Source: Burkholderiales bacterium
GTDB lineage: Bacteria; Pseudomonadota; Gammaproteobacteria; Burkholderiales; SG8-41
Reading direction: 5' to 3'
NCBI GenBank assembly: GCA_030683105.1
Contig: JAUXMZ010000003.1
Coordinates: 1-64,000, forward strand
DNA length: 64,000 nt
Shown here piece by piece: positions 16,680 to 26,212 of the stretch. Both the position numbers and the translations under genes were made by a program. Below the pieces are notes generated by a model. That model ran no database searches and had not been told where the DNA came from. It worked only from the letters and a program-made list of their open reading frames with translations. The first letter of the stretch is position 1, and each line of letters begins with the position of its first letter.

Positions 16680-17525
16680 TTATGGCCGTGAGGCCGTGCG
16701 CTGCAGAAAATCCAGAAAAATCGCGGCCTGTTCGGCTTCTTTCGTGTTCCATTCCTCAGGCGGAACGAGATCCACATCCGCGTGTTCGGAAAACAGAATG
16801 TGCAATTCGCTGCCGGCCATGCTGCGGTGCAGGTTATCGCCGACCTCGCCCAGGTGCGTCCTGTCGTTGCCGGGAATGATGCAGGCCGGTGCAGTAATGG
16901 ATTCCAGATCGGCCCGGCTGGCGCCGATCACCGGCTGCTCCGCGCCCCGCATGAAATACTCGCTCCAGTGCGACATGACGGCTATGAAGCGGCCGGGATC
17001 CATGCCCATCAGCAGCGCGCGGTTGGCGGGCCGCGCCGCGATGCGCTCCCTGAAGTGCTCCATCTCGCATACCGCTGCCATGCCGCCTTGCTGCGCGGCG
17101 GCGATGAACTGGCCATAGTAGTTGTGCGCCAGGCGCTGCGCAGCGAAGCGTCCGCCCGTGATACGCCACAGCAGCAGGCCGCGCACGGCGGCGGGGTAGC
17201 GCAGGGCAAACAGGAGGGCGAGCCGGCAGCCCGAAGAGCTGCCGCCGATGAATGCGGGAAGGGCATCGAGCCGGGTGAGCAGTTCGTGCAGATCATCCGC
17301 CCAGATCTGATATTCCGATTCGTCGCCGTCGATGACGACATCTGATGCGCCGCAGTTGCGCCGGTCGTGGATCAGCACCCGGTAACCGCCGGCGGCCACT
17401 CTTGCGGCCAGGGACTGCACCGCTTCGAGGCCGCGCCGCCCGCCGGGGGACAGCGCCACCCACGGGCCGGCGTCGCCCAGCACTTCGTAGTTGATATTTA
17501 CGCCGCGTACGTTTGCCACGGGCAT
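16680..17525 (-). CDS. Alpha/beta hydrolase
   Basis: A 281-residue alpha/beta hydrolase. The nucleophile elbow GSSSG has S97. HDRRNCGASD is the strand-4/oxyanion region, and the acid and base are probably in the segment with PGNDRTHLGEV and SEHADVD. It is the first gene of an operon with the Bug receptor at 15658. A divergent intergenic region of 152 bp separates it from the SHP cytochrome cluster. The substrate is unknown; pairing with a Bug receptor suggests an ester or lactone of the imported acid. Confidence 0.85.
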   Translation of the reverse strand: MPVANVRGVNINYEVLGDAGPWVALSPGGRRGLEAVQSLAARVAAGGYRVLIHDRRNCGASDVVIDGDESEYQIWADDLHELLTRLDALPAFIGGSSSGCRLALLFALRYPAAVRGLLLWRITGGRFAAQRLAHNYYGQFIAAAQQGGMAAVCEMEHFRERIAARPANRALLMGMDPGRFIAVMSHWSEYFMRGAEQPVIGASRADLESITAPACIIPGNDRTHLGEVGDNLHRSMAGSELHILFSEHADVDLVPPEEWNTKEAEQAAIFLDFLQRTASRP

Positions 17526-17677
17526 GGGTCTGCTCCGGTTTACGGGTAGCGGCGATGATGGCCTTGCCGCCGCGGCGTGTCAAAGGCAGGGGGCTTCCCC
17601 TGCCGGAATTCCGTTAATGATTCGTTAATCTGCGGCCCCTACAGTGTGCATCGTCAACATTTTATTCGGGAGGCGAT

Positions 17678-18100
17678 ATGCGCAAGATTGGGTTGGTCAT
17701 AGGGCTGCTGATAATGGTGTCTCAGGGGCTGTCGGCATCGTCCGCGTCGGCTGCGACCCCGGTGGAGATACAGAAAGGTTTTGAGGCGGCCGCCCGCGAC
17801 GGCGCGTCGGGATTCTCGGGATTTTCGGCGCAGCGCGGCGAGCTGTTTTTCAAGGCCAGGCACGGCAACGACTGGAGCTGCGACACGTGCCATACCGCCA
17901 ACCCGCTTACCCTCGGCAGGCACGTGAAGACCGGCAAAGAGATCGCGCCGCTGGCGCCGCTCGCCAATCCGCAGCGCTTCACCGACGCGGCGAAAGTCGA
18001 CAAATGGTTCAAGCGCAACTGCAACGACGTTCTGAACCGTCCCTGCACCGCCCGCGAAAAAGGCGACGTGCTGGAATATCTGATATCGCTGAAGCAATAG
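17678..18100 (+). CDS. shp: SHP-type monoheme c-type cytochrome (DUF1924)
   Basis: A 140-residue exported cytochrome. The signal peptide runs to about residue 26 (SASAATP). The heme site C68-D-T-C71-H72 lies in WSCDTCHTANP. The rest matches the DUF1924/SHP group (RHVKTGKEIAPLAP ... CNDVLNRPCTAREKGDVLEYL). SHP is an unusual periplasmic cytochrome known in Rhodobacter and Shewanella to bind oxygen transiently and to accept electrons from its diheme partner. First gene of a five-gene cluster, 9 bp before the diheme gene, with a GGGAGG site upstream. Confidence 0.9.
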   Translation: MRKIGLVIGLLIMVSQGLSASSASAATPVEIQKGFEAAARDGASGFSGFSAQRGELFFKARHGNDWSCDTCHTANPLTLGRHVKTGKEIAPLAPLANPQRFTDAAKVDKWFKRNCNDVLNRPCTAREKGDVLEYLISLKQ

Positions 18101-18109
18101 GAGCCTGTT

Positions 18110-18601
18110 ATGAACAATGCAAGCAAGAGAATGATGTTCGATGCGACAGTCTGGACCGCATCCGTGCTGATGACGCTCGTCCTGGTGGCCCACGAGGCGA
18201 TGGCCGAATCCAAGACCTTTGCGGCGGCCAACCCGAAATGGACGGCGGAGTGCGGCGGCTGCCACATCGGTTATCCGCCACAGCTGCTGCCTGCTCCTGC
18301 GTGGCGTCGCATCATGTCGGGGCTGGACAAGCATTTCGGCACCGATGCGAGTCTCGATGCCGGGACGGCCGCCGAGATCGGCGTGTTCCTGGAGCAGAAC
18401 GCGGCAAGCGGCAAGCGCGCGCGTGCCGGCGGCGACACGGTGCGCATCACTGATACCGCATGGTTCCGGCGCGAGCACGACGAGGTGCCGGCGGCGACCT
18501 GGAAGCATGCGGGCGTCAAGACCGCGGCCAACTGCACGGCCTGCCACACCACTGCTGAGCGCGGGGATTTCAGCGAACGCAATATCCGTATTCCACGCTA
18601 A
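18110..18601 (+). CDS. dhc: Diheme cytochrome c (DHC), SHP partner
   Basis: A 163-residue periplasmic diheme protein. A signal-anchor-like N-terminus runs to about residue 32 (HEAMAES). The heme sites are C48-G-G-C51-H52 and C142-T-A-C145-H146. DHC is established as the electron donor to SHP. The end of the coding region (NIRIPR) is 12 bp before the cytochrome b561 gene. The order shp-dhc-b561 is the conserved one. Confidence 0.9.
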   Translation: MNNASKRMMFDATVWTASVLMTLVLVAHEAMAESKTFAAANPKWTAECGGCHIGYPPQLLPAPAWRRIMSGLDKHFGTDASLDAGTAAEIGVFLEQNAASGKRARAGGDTVRITDTAWFRREHDEVPAATWKHAGVKTAANCTACHTTAERGDFSERNIRIPR

Positions 18602-18613
18602 CCGGAGACCGCC

Positions 18614-19300
18614 ATGGACAAAACAAGAGTATTGATCTGGGACCTGCCGACCCGCGTTTTTCACTGGCTGCTGGCCGCGTCCTTTCTCGGCGCGTTCGTG
18701 ACCGCCGAATCGGAACGCCTGCGCGACGTGCATGTCATGCTGGGCTACACCATGCTGGGGCTGATCGGGTTCCGCCTGCTGTGGGGCGTGATTGGCACGC
18801 GCTATGCGCGCTTCGGTTCGTTCGCGTTCGGGCCGCGCAGCGTGGTGCGCTATCTCAAGTCGCTCTTCAGCCGCTCGCCGCAGCATCACCTCGGGCATAA
18901 CCCGGCGGGGAGCTGGGCGATTTATGCGCTGCTGGCGACCGCTCTCGTGGCCGGATTGAGCGGTTACCTGACTTACAGCGACATCGGCGGCGACTGGCTC
19001 GCGGAACTGCACGAGGGTGCCGCCAACGCAATGCTGGCTGTCGTGTTCGTTCATATCGTCGGGGTCGTGGTGAGCAGCTTTCTGCATCGCGAGAATCTGG
19101 CGGCGGCGATGGTCAACGGCCGCAAGGCGGGCCGCCCCGGCGAGGGCATCTGCTACCGTCACCGGATCGTGGCGGCATTGCTGGTGCTCGCAACGCTGGG
19201 GTTCTGGGCGGGCGGCGCCGATTATCTGGGCCCGATACCGGGAAATTCGCCCGAAGCTGCGACAGCGCGTAATCACGTTGCACACCGTGACCGCGGCTAG
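18614..19300 (+). CDS. Cytochrome b561-type membrane protein
   Basis: A 228-residue integral membrane diheme cytochrome b with four main hydrophobic helices plus a C-terminal one (IVAALLVLATLGFWAGG). Candidate heme ligands are the His of RVFHWLL, VHVMLG, LHEGAA and VFVHIVG. It would pass quinol electrons across the inner membrane to DHC and SHP. The start follows CCGGAGACC. It is followed 19 bp later by the response regulator. Confidence 0.9.
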   Translation: MDKTRVLIWDLPTRVFHWLLAASFLGAFVTAESERLRDVHVMLGYTMLGLIGFRLLWGVIGTRYARFGSFAFGPRSVVRYLKSLFSRSPQHHLGHNPAGSWAIYALLATALVAGLSGYLTYSDIGGDWLAELHEGAANAMLAVVFVHIVGVVVSSFLHRENLAAAMVNGRKAGRPGEGICYRHRIVAALLVLATLGFWAGGADYLGPIPGNSPEAATARNHVAHRDRG

Positions 19301-19319
19301 GCGCTGGTAAACTGGGCGC

Positions 19320-19988
19320 ATGCGCATATTACTGGTCGAAGATGACCCGCTGCTGGGCGATGGCGTCCAGGCCGGCCTGACCCAGGCCGGCTTTGGCGTG
19401 GACTGGGCGAAGGACGGCGTGGCCGCCGACCTGGCCCTGAAAACCGGCCAGTACGCAGCGGTCGTTCTCGACCTCGGGCTGCCGCGGCTCTCGGGGCTGG
19501 AGTTGCTGCGGCGCGTGCGCGCTGCCGGCAACAAGGTGCCGGTGCTGATCCTGACGGCGCGCGACATGGTCGGGGACCGCATCAGGGGCCTCGACGGCGG
19601 TGCCGACGATTACGTGATAAAACCGTTCGACCTGCACGAGCTCGCGGCGCGGTTACGCGCGCTGATCCGCCGCTCGCAGGGAGAAGCGGCGCCGCTGCTG
19701 CGTGTCGGCGAGGTCGAGCTGGATCACGCCGCGCACCGCGCCGTCTTCAGGGGCAGACCGCTCGAGCTGTCGACGCGGGAATTTGCACTGCTGCACGTGC
19801 TGATGCTCAGTGCCGGTCATGTACTGTCGCGCGAGCACCTCGGTGAGCGGCTGTATGCCTGGGGTGAGGAAATCGAAAGCAATGCGATCGACGTGCACAT
19901 CTACCACCTGCGCCGCAAGCTCGCGCCGGAGCAGATCCGGACCGTGCGCGGCGTGGGGTATCTGATGCCGCGGGCGCCGCATGAATGA
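19320..19988 (+). CDS. OmpR-family response regulator (QseB/PmrA-like)
   Basis: A 222-residue regulator. The receiver domain (1-115) has an acidic pocket in VEDDP, phospho-acceptor D51 (VVLDLGLP), a Thr in ILTARD and the Lys in VIKPF. A winged-helix OmpR DNA-binding domain occupies ~125-220 (LSTREFALLHVL ... VDVHIYHLRRKL). The last 8 bp overlap the kinase gene, so translation is coupled. The position after the cytochromes suggests it regulates them. Confidence 0.93.
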   Translation: MRILLVEDDPLLGDGVQAGLTQAGFGVDWAKDGVAADLALKTGQYAAVVLDLGLPRLSGLELLRRVRAAGNKVPVLILTARDMVGDRIRGLDGGADDYVIKPFDLHELAARLRALIRRSQGEAAPLLRVGEVELDHAAHRAVFRGRPLELSTREFALLHVLMLSAGHVLSREHLGERLYAWGEEIESNAIDVHIYHLRRKLAPEQIRTVRGVGYLMPRAPHE

Positions 19989-21330
19989 GCCGGGCCGGCT
20001 GTTCTCGCTGAAGCGGCGCCTGCTGCTGGCGCTGCTGGGTGCCATCACGCTGGTCTGGCTGGCGGCAGCGGCGTATACCTATTTCGATGCGCGGGGCGAG
20101 ATCAACGAGCTGCTCGACGCACACCTCGCGCAGTCGGCATCCCTGATCGTCGCGCAGGCCGGCCGCGAATTCGAAGAGATCGACCTCGAGCACGCGCCGC
20201 AATTGCACAAGCGCAGCCGGAATGTTGTATTCCAGATCTGGGAACGCGGCCGGACCCTGCGCCTGCGTTCGGCGAACGCGCCGCAGGAGCGCCTCTCGGT
20301 GCGCGAGGAGGGCTTCAGCAACACGGCGATCGGCGGCAAGGGCTGGCGGGTGTTCAGCGGCTGGGATGGCGAACGGCGGTTCCTGGTGCAGATCGGCGAG
20401 CGCGATGAAACCCGCCGCGAGATCGCGGCCAGTGTTACCGCCAGCCTGCTCGCGCCGCTGCTGCTGGCGTTGCCCGCGCTCGGGCTATTCGTCTGGTTCA
20501 GCATCACGCGCGCGCTCAGGCCGCTCCGGACGCTCGGCAGACAAGTGGCGGAGCGCCGGCCGGATAACCTGGCCGCCCTGCGGATCGACGGCGCACCGGA
20601 GGAGGTGGCGCCGCTCGTCAACAGCCTCAACGCGCTGTTCGGCCGCGTCAGCCGTCTGATCGAAAACGAACGCCGGTTTACCGCCGACGCGGCGCACGAG
20701 CTGCGCACGCCGCTGGCGGCGCTCAAGACCCAGGCCCAGGTGGCGCGCGGCGCCGCCGGAGACGCCGAACGCCGGCGCGCGCTGGACAACGTCATCGCGG
20801 GCTGCGATCGCGCACACCGGCTGGTCGAGCAGCTGCTGACGCTCGCGCGCCTCGAGCCGGATCAGGTCGGGGCCCATGAACCCTGCGATCTGCGGACGCT
20901 GGCGCAGCAGACGATCGCCGAACTCGCGCCCGCCGCACTGTCGCGCAGCATCGAAATCGAGCTGACGGAAGGCGTGCCGGTCGCGCTCGACGGCTATCCC
21001 GGGTTGATCGGGATACTGCTGCGCAACCTCATCGACAACGCCATCCGCTACAGCCCGGGCGGCACCACCGTGCGGGTCGAAGCGGCCTACGCCGAAGGCG
21101 CCGCGCGGCTCACGGTTACCGACGAAGGGCCGGGTATCGCGCCGGAGGAGCGCGGCAAGGTCGGGCAGCGTTTCTACCGCATCCTCGGCAGCGGCGAGAG
21201 CGGCAGCGGCCTGGGGCTATCGATCGCGCGCCGGATCGCCGAGATCCACGGCGCAACAGTGGGTCTCGAAGCAGGGCCGGGCGCCAGGGGCCTGCGGGTA
21301 ACGGTGGCATTCCGGCGCCGCGATGACTGA
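19981..21330 (+). CDS. Sensor histidine kinase (QseC/PmrB-like)
   Basis: A 449-residue two-pass membrane kinase. TM1 is ~12-34 and TM2 ~153-177, with a periplasmic sensor loop of about 115 residues between. A HAMP-like segment precedes the phospho-acceptor H239 in FTADAAHELRTPLA. The N box (RNLIDNAIRYSPGG), G1 (DEGPGIAPE) and G2 (GSGLGLSIARR) are intact. It overlaps the cognate regulator by 8 bp. The periplasmic loop contains no Cys-His heme site, so the signal is unknown. Confidence 0.93.
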   Translation: MNEPGRLFSLKRRLLLALLGAITLVWLAAAAYTYFDARGEINELLDAHLAQSASLIVAQAGREFEEIDLEHAPQLHKRSRNVVFQIWERGRTLRLRSANAPQERLSVREEGFSNTAIGGKGWRVFSGWDGERRFLVQIGERDETRREIAASVTASLLAPLLLALPALGLFVWFSITRALRPLRTLGRQVAERRPDNLAALRIDGAPEEVAPLVNSLNALFGRVSRLIENERRFTADAAHELRTPLAALKTQAQVARGAAGDAERRRALDNVIAGCDRAHRLVEQLLTLARLEPDQVGAHEPCDLRTLAQQTIAELAPAALSRSIEIELTEGVPVALDGYPGLIGILLRNLIDNAIRYSPGGTTVRVEAAYAEGAARLTVTDEGPGIAPEERGKVGQRFYRILGSGESGSGLGLSIARRIAEIHGATVGLEAGPGARGLRVTVAFRRRDD

Positions 21331-21401
21331 TGCCGCTGCACTCGGAACCGGTTTACGGGTTTATACTGAGCAATTTACGGGTTCGTTAAAGGGGAAGCAC
21401 C

Positions 21402-21839
21402 ATGATGCGAGAAATCCTGGGTGTGGCGCACCTGGTAGAGGCACACCGGCGCTGGTTCCACGACGAGTACTTTGACCTCTTCGTGTGGCAGACAGAAAGC
21501 GGCGAGATCACCTTGCTCCAGCTGTGCTATGGCATAGACACGAGCGAACGGGCGCTGGTGTGGGACAAAGACAAAGGATACTTCCACGACGGCCAGCAAT
21601 CCGGCGGTGAGATCATAGGTGCGAAGCTGACCCGGGGTATGAAGCCGGAAGTCGATCCCGTCATATCGCGGCTTGACGCTGCCATGGGGTCACTGCCGGA
21701 GGACATTCGCGAGGCGGTATACGCGCATGTCCTGGAGTACGCCGAAAAACAGGCCGCCATTCCCACCCGCCGCAAAACCTTCCGGCGCGCCGACTGGCAG
21801 AAACAAGCAGCCACCAGCAAGCCAACGAAGAAAAAATAA
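21402..21839 (+). CDS. Hypothetical protein, 145 residues
   Basis: A soluble protein with two parts. Residues ~1-75 are beta-rich and aromatic (WFHDEYFDLFVWQTESGEITLLQLCYGID...WDKDKGYFHDG). Residues ~80-115 are helical. A basic tail ends KPTKKK. Preceded by AAAGGGGAAGCACC, a good ribosome-binding site. I recognise no family. It lies 71 bp after the kinase gene but probably has its own promoter. Confidence 0.65.
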   Translation: MMREILGVAHLVEAHRRWFHDEYFDLFVWQTESGEITLLQLCYGIDTSERALVWDKDKGYFHDGQQSGGEIIGAKLTRGMKPEVDPVISRLDAAMGSLPEDIREAVYAHVLEYAEKQAAIPTRRKTFRRADWQKQAATSKPTKKK

Positions 21840-21911
21840 TCTCCCGGTAATGTGCTTCCCGGCGCGCGCTGTAGAATGGCGCGCTGGATATTTCCATTCA
21901 ACGGGGCGCAC

Positions 21912-22886
21912 ATGAAATCATGCTGGATCAAGACCGAGGGCGGTAAAGCGATCCTCGAATTCCGCGATGTTCCGCAACCGCAGGCCAAGGCGGGCGAGAT
22001 CGTCGTGCGGGTGCACGCAACAGCGATGAACCGCGGCGAGTTGATCGTGGGCGGCGTGGTGCATGGCGGCGCGGAAAAGATCGGCGGCACCGAGGCCGCG
22101 GGCATCGTTCACGCCGTGGGCGAGGGCGTGACCTCATTCAGGCCCGGCGAGCGCGTGATGGGCCGCGCCCGCGGCGGGTTTGCCGAGTACACCGTGATGG
22201 ATGCGCGCCAGGCGATGCCGGTGCCGGCGTGTCTGAGTTGGGAGCAGGCTGCCGCGGTCCCGGTTGCTTTCCTCACCGCCTACGAAATGCTTTTTGAGTG
22301 CGGCCGGCTCAAGCGTGGCGAATGGCTGCTGATCACCGGGGTGTCGTCGGGCGTGGGCGTGGCGAGCGTCCAGATCGCAAAAGTGATCGGCGCATCCGTC
22401 ATAGGCACCTCGGGCTCGGCGCAAAAACTCACGACTCTAAAGGCGGCCGGCCTCGACCTTGGTATCGAAACGCGCGCGCCGGACTTTGCCGGCAAGGTGA
22501 AGGCGGCCACCGGCGGTGGAGGCGCCGATCTCATCGTCAACTGCGTCGGCGGTTCGGTATTCCAGGAGTGCGTGCGCACGCTTGCCTACCAGGGGCGGCT
22601 GGCGACGGTGGGCTACGTCGACGGCATGCTCAAAAGTGAGATCGATCTGGGTGCCTTGCACGCCAACCGCTATGTGCTGTTTGGGGTCTCGAATGCGAAA
22701 CTCGGCCCCGCACAGCGCGCGGAAACGGTGCGCGGTTTTGTGCGCGACGTGCTGCCCGCGCTGGGCGACGGACGTATCGTGCCCGTGATCGACAAGGTCT
22801 ACGCATTCGATGAACTGCCGCTGGCCAAGCAGCGCATGGAGGCCAATGCGCAGACCGGCAAGATCGTGGTGCGCGTGGCCAATTGA
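21912..22886 (+). CDS. Medium-chain zinc-less alcohol dehydrogenase/quinone reductase family
   Basis: A 324-residue MDR protein from ATG 21912 (MKSCWIKTEGGKA). The GroES-like domain contains GTEAAGIVHAVGEGV and PGERVMGRARGG. The Rossmann domain begins GVSSGVGVASVQIAK (an NADPH-type AXXGXXG variant) and has GADLIVNCVGG. The catalytic-zinc Cys and the four-Cys structural zinc loop are absent, as in quinone oxidoreductases. It is monocistronic; a hairpin follows at 22927. Confidence 0.88.
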   Translation: MKSCWIKTEGGKAILEFRDVPQPQAKAGEIVVRVHATAMNRGELIVGGVVHGGAEKIGGTEAAGIVHAVGEGVTSFRPGERVMGRARGGFAEYTVMDARQAMPVPACLSWEQAAAVPVAFLTAYEMLFECGRLKRGEWLLITGVSSGVGVASVQIAKVIGASVIGTSGSAQKLTTLKAAGLDLGIETRAPDFAGKVKAATGGGGADLIVNCVGGSVFQECVRTLAYQGRLATVGYVDGMLKSEIDLGALHANRYVLFGVSNAKLGPAQRAETVRGFVRDVLPALGDGRIVPVIDKVYAFDELPLAKQRMEANAQTGKIVVRVAN

Positions 22887-22926
22887 TCCTTCGCTAATTC
22901 GCGACAGTAAATCAGTGCCATTCTCT

Positions 22927-22947
22927 CCCTCTCCTGCGGGGAGAGGG
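22927..22947. repeat. GC-rich hairpin between convergent genes
   Basis: CCCTCTCC and GGAGAGGG pair perfectly with a five-base loop. It is the same class as the hairpins at 64 and 36622. No T-tract follows; it may be a REP-like palindrome rather than a terminator. Confidence 0.6.
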
Positions 22948-23000
22948 ATTGAACGTCCCGACTGTGACCCGTTATGAAAAGCTCAATAACCGGCCTGTGC

Positions 23001-24143
23001 TCAGTCATTCTGGCGCCGGTTGAGCAGAGACCCGCCGCCCATCAGCATCGCGCAGGTCCAGAAGATGGGCGCAATCCCGAGACTGACGCCGATGACGCCG
23101 AACAACGGCGGGATCACGACGTGCGCGCCATAGCTGACCGCAAGCCGCATCGCGATCGCCTCGGCAGAGCGGCCCTGGGGCGCAGCGTTGAAGGCCAGCA
23201 CCATAGACAGCGGCTGACCGCAGCCCAGGCCCAGGCCGAGAACGAACGCGGCCACACCCAGCAGCAGCGGGCTGCTCGTCAGCGGAAACGACACGAAGGC
23301 GACGACCGATAACGCCAGCGCCGCCGACAGCATCGGGCGCTCGCCCCAGCGCGCAGTCACGGCCGGGATCGCCAGCCGGATGATGAACGCGGCGGCGCCA
23401 AATGAGCCGAGGATCAGACCTATGGTCGTCGCCGAGAGCCCGATGCCATGTCCATAAACCGGCATATACAGATTGAACAGATCGAGGCCTGCCATGACTA
23501 CGCCGTTGGTGAGCAGGGCGTTGCGCATTGCCGGCAGCTGCAACATGTCCTTCATCGAACGCGGGCTTTGCGTTTCCCAGCTGCGAGGGCTGTCGGGCAG
23601 CGCGCCGCGTTTGGTCACCAGCAGCACGCCGCAGCCGGCGGTAAACAGCGCGAGGAACAGGAAGGTGACCGGGTGGCTGAAGCCGTCGATCGCGAGGCCG
23701 ACGAAGACAGGGCCGATGATGGTGGCCGACGATTCCCCCAGGCTGTAATAGCTGAAATTTTTGGTGCGGGTTTCCAGTGATGAGTGCATGCCGACCAGAT
23801 TCTGGGTGGCGACCACGAACAACATGGTGGTAAAGCCGGTGAGCGGCGCCACGATGTAGAGCATGGTCAGCCCGGGGAAGGCGAACGGCAGGACGAGACT
23901 CGCGGTGAATCCGCCCAGCCCCCAATACATGAGCACCCGGTTGTCGAAACGGTCGGCGATGCGGCCGGCCGAGACCACCAGCAGGAACGGCACCAGTCCG
24001 TAGAGCGCGAACAGCAGGCCGGTTCCCAGGGGGCCTGCGCCAAGGTCGACCGCAAACAACGTCATCAGCACGCGGCTGCCCTTCATGCTGACGAAGGTCG
24101 CGGAAGATAAAATAAGGACGAGAGTGATGGGCATGATCTTCAC
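23001..24143 (-). CDS. MFS transporter
   Basis: A 380-residue major facilitator with 11-12 hydrophobic helices and almost no cytosolic N-terminus (MKIMPITLVLIL). The helix 2-3 loop SAGRIADRFDNRVL matches motif A, and the mid-protein loop holds KRGALPDSPRSWE. The substrate is unknown. It is convergent with the reductase gene and divergent from the ABC exporter. Confidence 0.86.
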   Translation of the reverse strand: MKIMPITLVLILSSATFVSMKGSRVLMTLFAVDLGAGPLGTGLLFALYGLVPFLLVVSAGRIADRFDNRVLMYWGLGGFTASLVLPFAFPGLTMLYIVAPLTGFTTMLFVVATQNLVGMHSSLETRTKNFSYYSLGESSATIIGPVFVGLAIDGFSHPVTFLFLALFTAGCGVLLVTKRGALPDSPRSWETQSPRSMKDMLQLPAMRNALLTNGVVMAGLDLFNLYMPVYGHGIGLSATTIGLILGSFGAAAFIIRLAIPAVTARWGERPMLSAALALSVVAFVSFPLTSSPLLLGVAAFVLGLGLGCGQPLSMVLAFNAAPQGRSAEAIAMRLAVSYGAHVVIPPLFGVIGVSLGIAPIFWTCAMLMGGGSLLNRRQND

Positions 24144-24187
24144 ACCGATTATAGCGGCATGCTAAACGAATTTCTTATTCTGGTTTT

Positions 24188-24263
24188 GCTCCGTGTCCTC
24201 CGTGTCCTCAGTGCGAAATTTGTTTTAATACGGTGCGCACGGAGCACGCGGAGTTCACGGAAA
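24188..24263. repeat. Inverted-arm repeat with 9-base units
   Basis: The left arm is CTCCGTGTC, CTCCGTGTC, CTCAGTGCG. The right arm is the inverse in the form CGCACGGAG, CACGCGGAG, TTCACGGAA. The two arms could fold on each other around an AT-rich loop (AAATTTGTTTTAATA). It lies between divergent genes. A related CCACAGAGATCACAGAGG fragment occurs at about 42954. Confidence 0.65.
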
Positions 24264-24335
24264 ACTACCCTTTATTTCTGGAGAAGGTATCGCGTCAGGG
24301 CTCTAATCAAAGATCAGTAGTGATACGATGGCTAC

Positions 24336-26120
24336 GTGACCACATCCACATCAGCCACCATTGCCCCCAAGGGGGATATCGCCCAGCTGGCGCGTCTCTG
24401 GCGCTTTCTTTTTCCTTACCGCTGGCGTATCGCCGCTGCGCTTGCCGCATTGGTCATTGCCGCGAGCTGCGTGCTGGCGCTGGGGCAGGGCTTGCGCTAT
24501 GTCATCGACGCGGGATTCGGCAGCGGCGAGCCGCACCTGCTGGATGCCGCGCTGGCAGCGGTAGTCGCGGTGGCGGTGGTGCTGGCGGGCGCGACCTGGG
24601 TGCGCTTTTATCTGATGATGAGTGTGGGCGAACGGGTGATCGCCGATCTGCGCCAGGCGGTGTTCGGCCACGTGTTGACCTTGTCGCCGGCGTTTTTCGA
24701 TTCCTCCCGCACCGGGGAAATCGCTTCACGGCTGACCAACGACAGCGAACAGTTGCGGCAGGTGATCGGCTTCGGTTTCTCGATGTTCCTGCGCAACGGC
24801 CTGATGATGCTGGGAGCGCTCGCGATGCTGTTTGCCACCAGCGGAAAACTCGCGGCGCTGATCGTGCTCGGCGTGCCTGCCACCGTGGTGCCCATATTGC
24901 TGATGGGCCGTCACGTGCGGCGCCTGTCGCGCGTCAACCAGGACCGGGTGGCGGATGTGTCGGCGCACATTGACGAGGCGCTGCACGAAATCCGCACGGT
25001 GCAGGCGTATGGCCACGAGGCGCGCACGCGCGGAAAATTCAACGCCGCTACCGAAGCGGCGTATGAGGCGGGCGCGCTGCGCATCCGCGTCAAGGCGTGG
25101 CTGATTTCCCTGGTACTGCTGATAGGATTTTGCGCGATCGGCGTGATCCTGTGGATAGGCGGCCATGATGTGCTGGCGGGGCGCCTTACCGCGGGCGAGC
25201 TTTCCGCCTTCGTGTTCTATGCCGTCATCGTTGCGAGCGGCGCCGGCATGGTGTCGGAAATATGGGGTGAGATCCAGCGTGCCGCCGGCGCCACCGAGCG
25301 GCTGATGGAGTTGCTAGATACCCACCCCGCGCTTACCGCGCAAGCCCCGCCGATTACGCTGCCGCAGCGCGTATCGGGTGCGATTCGTTTCGACGAGGTT
25401 GCGTTCGCCTACCCGAGCCGACCTGAAACTCTGGCGCTGGGGCCGCTGTCGTTTGCAGTCAGTCCCGGCGAGCGGGTGGCGCTGGTCGGGCCCTCAGGGG
25501 CGGGAAAGTCCACGCTGTTCGCGCTGTTGCTGCGGTTTTACGATCCGCTGTCGGGCCGCATCCTGCTCGATGGGGCCGACATCCGCCACTGCGATGCGCT
25601 GGAGTTGCGCCGCGCCATGGCGCTGGTGTCGCAGGAGCCGGTGATTTTCGCCGCTGATGTCACCGAGAACGTGCGCTTCGGGAGGCCCGATGCATCGGAT
25701 GCTGCGGTACGCGGGGCGTGCGCCGCGGCGCACGCGCTCGAATTCATAGAGCGCCTGCCGCAGGGCTTTGCCACCGATCTTGGCGAGCGCGGCATCAAAC
25801 TCTCCGGCGGCCAGCGCCAGCGCATCTCGATTGCGCGCGCGCTGCTGGCCGACCGTCCCATTCTGCTGCTCGATGAGGCCACCAGTTCGCTCGACGCGGA
25901 AAGCGAGCGTCAGGTCGCGGCGGCGCTGGAACAGCTGGAGCGCGGGCGCACCACCCTGGTCATCGCACACCGGCTGGCGACGGTGCGCAACGCTGATCGC
26001 ATCATCGTGCTCGACCGGGGGCGTATCCACGCCGTGGGCACGCATGCGGAACTGCTGCGCGAGAACGGTCTTTACGCGCATCTCGCGCGTCTGCAATTCA
26101 TGGCAGAAAGCCTGGCGTAA
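24336..26120 (+). CDS. MsbA-like ABC exporter (fused membrane and ATPase domains)
   Basis: A 594-residue half-transporter. Six membrane helices lie in ~25-310, then a nucleotide-binding domain with Walker A GPSGAGKST, signature LSGGQRQRIS, Walker B ILLLDEAT and a His switch in VIAHRLA. It would work as a homodimer exporting lipids or hydrophobic molecules. The GTG start at 24336 lacks a clear ribosome-binding site; no ATG is available nearby, so this start is the least certain part. Confidence 0.9.
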   Translation: MTTSTSATIAPKGDIAQLARLWRFLFPYRWRIAAALAALVIAASCVLALGQGLRYVIDAGFGSGEPHLLDAALAAVVAVAVVLAGATWVRFYLMMSVGERVIADLRQAVFGHVLTLSPAFFDSSRTGEIASRLTNDSEQLRQVIGFGFSMFLRNGLMMLGALAMLFATSGKLAALIVLGVPATVVPILLMGRHVRRLSRVNQDRVADVSAHIDEALHEIRTVQAYGHEARTRGKFNAATEAAYEAGALRIRVKAWLISLVLLIGFCAIGVILWIGGHDVLAGRLTAGELSAFVFYAVIVASGAGMVSEIWGEIQRAAGATERLMELLDTHPALTAQAPPITLPQRVSGAIRFDEVAFAYPSRPETLALGPLSFAVSPGERVALVGPSGAGKSTLFALLLRFYDPLSGRILLDGADIRHCDALELRRAMALVSQEPVIFAADVTENVRFGRPDASDAAVRGACAAAHALEFIERLPQGFATDLGERGIKLSGGQRQRISIARALLADRPILLLDEATSSLDAESERQVAAALEQLERGRTTLVIAHRLATVRNADRIIVLDRGRIHAVGTHAELLRENGLYAHLARLQFMAESLA

Positions 26121-26212
26121 GGCGGCGCGCGGGCAATCCGGTATCATGACGGCACCGCAGTGCCGGAAGTCCAGGTTGCGTTTTGACTAAATTCAAACTT
26201 CGGAGATCGATA

